NCBI GenBank assembly: GCA_025937115.1
Contig: JAICSB010000194.1
Coordinates: forward strand, 1-6,321
DNA length: 6,321 bases
DNA from: Pseudonocardiaceae bacterium
GTDB lineage: Bacteria > Actinomycetota > Actinomycetes > Mycobacteriales > Pseudonocardiaceae
Direction: 5' to 3'
Positions 5,699 through 6,321 of the stretch are shown one piece after another (positions within the stretch are counted from its first letter, which is position 1; each line of letters opens with the position of its first letter). The notes under the pieces were generated by a model that saw only the letters and a program-made list of their open reading frames with translations, was not told the origin of the DNA and made no database searches. The position numbers and the translations under genes are program-made.

Positions 5699-6034
5699 CT
5701 ATGCCCCGCGCGGGACGTACGGGATGACCGCGACGCCGACCAGGCAGATCACGGCTCCGGTGATGTCGTAGCGGTCGGGTTTGTAGCCATCGAGGGCCAT
5801 GCCCCAGGCTAGGGATCCGGCGACGAACACCCCGCCGTAGGCGGCCAGGATGCGGCCGAAATGCGCGTCAGGTTGCAGGGTGGCGACGAATCCGTAGAGG
5901 CCCAGGGCGATGATCCCGGCGCCGATCCAGGTGATGCCGCGATGCTCACGCATTCCCTGCCAGATCAACCAGGCGCCGCCGATCTCAGCGATGGCCGCGA
6001 GTACGAACAGTCCGATGGAACGCAGCACGGTCAT
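5699..6034 (-). CDS. ynfA: YnfA/UPF0060 family small membrane protein
   Basis: This is a 111-residue protein with four predicted membrane segments (about 4-26, 33-52, 60-80 and 89-107) and very short loops, the layout of the YnfA (UPF0060) family, which is related to small multidrug-resistance proteins. The family signature is complete: [21 protein letters not shown] at the start (with the conserved Glu of AEIGG), [18 protein letters not shown] in the middle, then [15 protein letters not shown] and DGYKPDRYD before the last segment. I recall the M. tuberculosis homologue (Rv2639c, 110 aa) as nearly collinear. The frame opens earlier, at ATG 6067, which would add 11 mostly hydrophobic residues. 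I chose ATG 6032-6034 because it gives the family's usual length and N-terminus. Neither start has a clear ribosome site, so leaderless or weak initiation is possible. Substrate is unproven; efflux of cationic compounds has been reported for some enterobacterial YnfA proteins. Confidence 0.93.
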   Translation of the reverse strand: MTVLRSIGLFVLAAIAEIGGAWLIWQGMREHRGITWIGAGIIALGLYGFVATLQPDAHFGRILAAYGGVFVAGSLAWGMALDGYKPDRYDITGAVICLVGVAVIPYVPRGA

Positions 6035-6067
6035 GCCGATCAACGTAACCAGCGCCCAGGACAGCAT

Positions 6068-6321
6068 GGGGATAAGCGACAGGCAGGCGTCCCGTCACGG
6101 AACCCCGCCTTGCATCCTGGACCTAGGTACGGGTTTATCGTCGGCGGTGTCGGCGCCCAGGAGGGCGGCGTGAGGAGTGAGGGAGTCCCGGGTGATGGCT
6201 TTTGAGATTCCGGCGAGTTGCACGCTGGGTCAGAGACCCGCGCGAGCTCGCCCACTACCGCGTGCAGGTGGCTTCAGTCATCCGCGCAGTCGACTGCGGA
6301 CATCGACACCCGGCGCGACGG
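6068..6321. other. Upstream region of ynfA; no assignable gene
   Basis: This 254-base end segment should carry the ynfA promoter on the minus strand, but I cannot pick a reliable -10/-35. An 8-bp perfect palindrome, ACCTAGGT, lies at 6120-6127, about 90 bases upstream of the ynfA start, and could be part of a small operator, though a single 8-mer is weak evidence. On the plus strand a reading frame may begin at ATG 6195 (see the separate entry). No RNA gene or repeat is evident. Confidence 0.35.
6195..6321 (+). pseudogene. Possible start of a gene running off the right edge, apparently frameshifted
   Basis: ATG 6195 has GAGGGAG (6178-6184) about 10 bases upstream and reads MAFEIPASCTLGQRP. 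That frame then turns into an Arg/Pro-rich string. One base over, from about 6241, the sequence reads RELAHYRVQVASVIRAVDC, which looks more protein-like. A single extra base in GACCCG (6235-6240) would join the two. I do not recognise the product, and the window ends before it can be judged. It may be a real but decayed gene, a sequencing slip, or chance. Confidence 0.2.

Noticed and set aside
6035..6067. The longer 122-residue start for ynfA
   Set aside because: It adds 11 residues not found in family members and has no ribosome site. It is kept only as an alternative, since the chosen start also lacks a clear site.
5861..6205. Plus-strand open frames opposite ynfA
   Set aside because: They are the complement of an intact YnfA coding sequence, and their products (Gly/Asp/Gln-rich) show no family features.
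1..6321. CRISPR array, tRNA or rRNA genes, toxin-antitoxin or defence genes
   Set aside because: I saw no regularly spaced direct repeats, tRNA cloverleaf or T-loop motif, rRNA-like sequence, or defence-type protein motif on either strand.

Overview
The window is GC-rich throughout, with strong G/C bias at third codon positions. The genes look like those of a mycobacterium or close actinobacterial relative: a single-chain pyruvate carboxylase of mycobacterial length (1125 aa) and a YnfA/UPF0060 protein very like the mycobacterial form. The genus is inferred from recalled protein resemblance, not from a search.

Layout from left to right. Positions 1 to about 186 are the 3' end of a group II intron: the last 40 codons of its reverse transcriptase/maturase, then a complete catalytic domain V and a domain VI with a bulged branch-point adenosine. 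Positions 241-990 (minus) encode a conserved-looking hypothetical protein with two N-terminal membrane segments. It is divergent from pyruvate carboxylase (1163-4540, plus), and a 172-base intergenic region separates the two starts. A 29-base, nearly perfect inverted repeat (4542-4615) fills the gap between the carboxylase stop and the stop of a small convergent membrane/coiled-coil protein (4624-4845, minus).

Positions about 4951-5442 are a scar. In order they hold the 3' end of a PIG-L-type deacetylase gene (with one frameshift), the first ~31 codons of a NodS-like SAM-dependent methyltransferase in a GTGA overlap with it, and then, abruptly, the last ~78 codons of a Tn3-family transposase (also frameshifted). 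A short minus-strand coding remnant of unknown identity follows at 5483-5602. An intact ynfA-like gene (5699-6034, minus) comes next. The last 250 bases hold no gene I can assign, only a possible degraded or truncated reading frame starting at 6195.

The intact metabolic gene is pyruvate carboxylase, which replenishes oxaloacetate. The other intact genes are small membrane proteins with no evident pathway link to it. Both sides of this intact core carry mobile DNA (a group II intron on the left, a Tn3 transposase fragment on the right), so the segment looks like an accessory or rearranged chromosomal region. I found no clear case for a new multi-gene system. The most notable items are the nested palindrome after pyruvate carboxylase and the three-gene mosaic scar.
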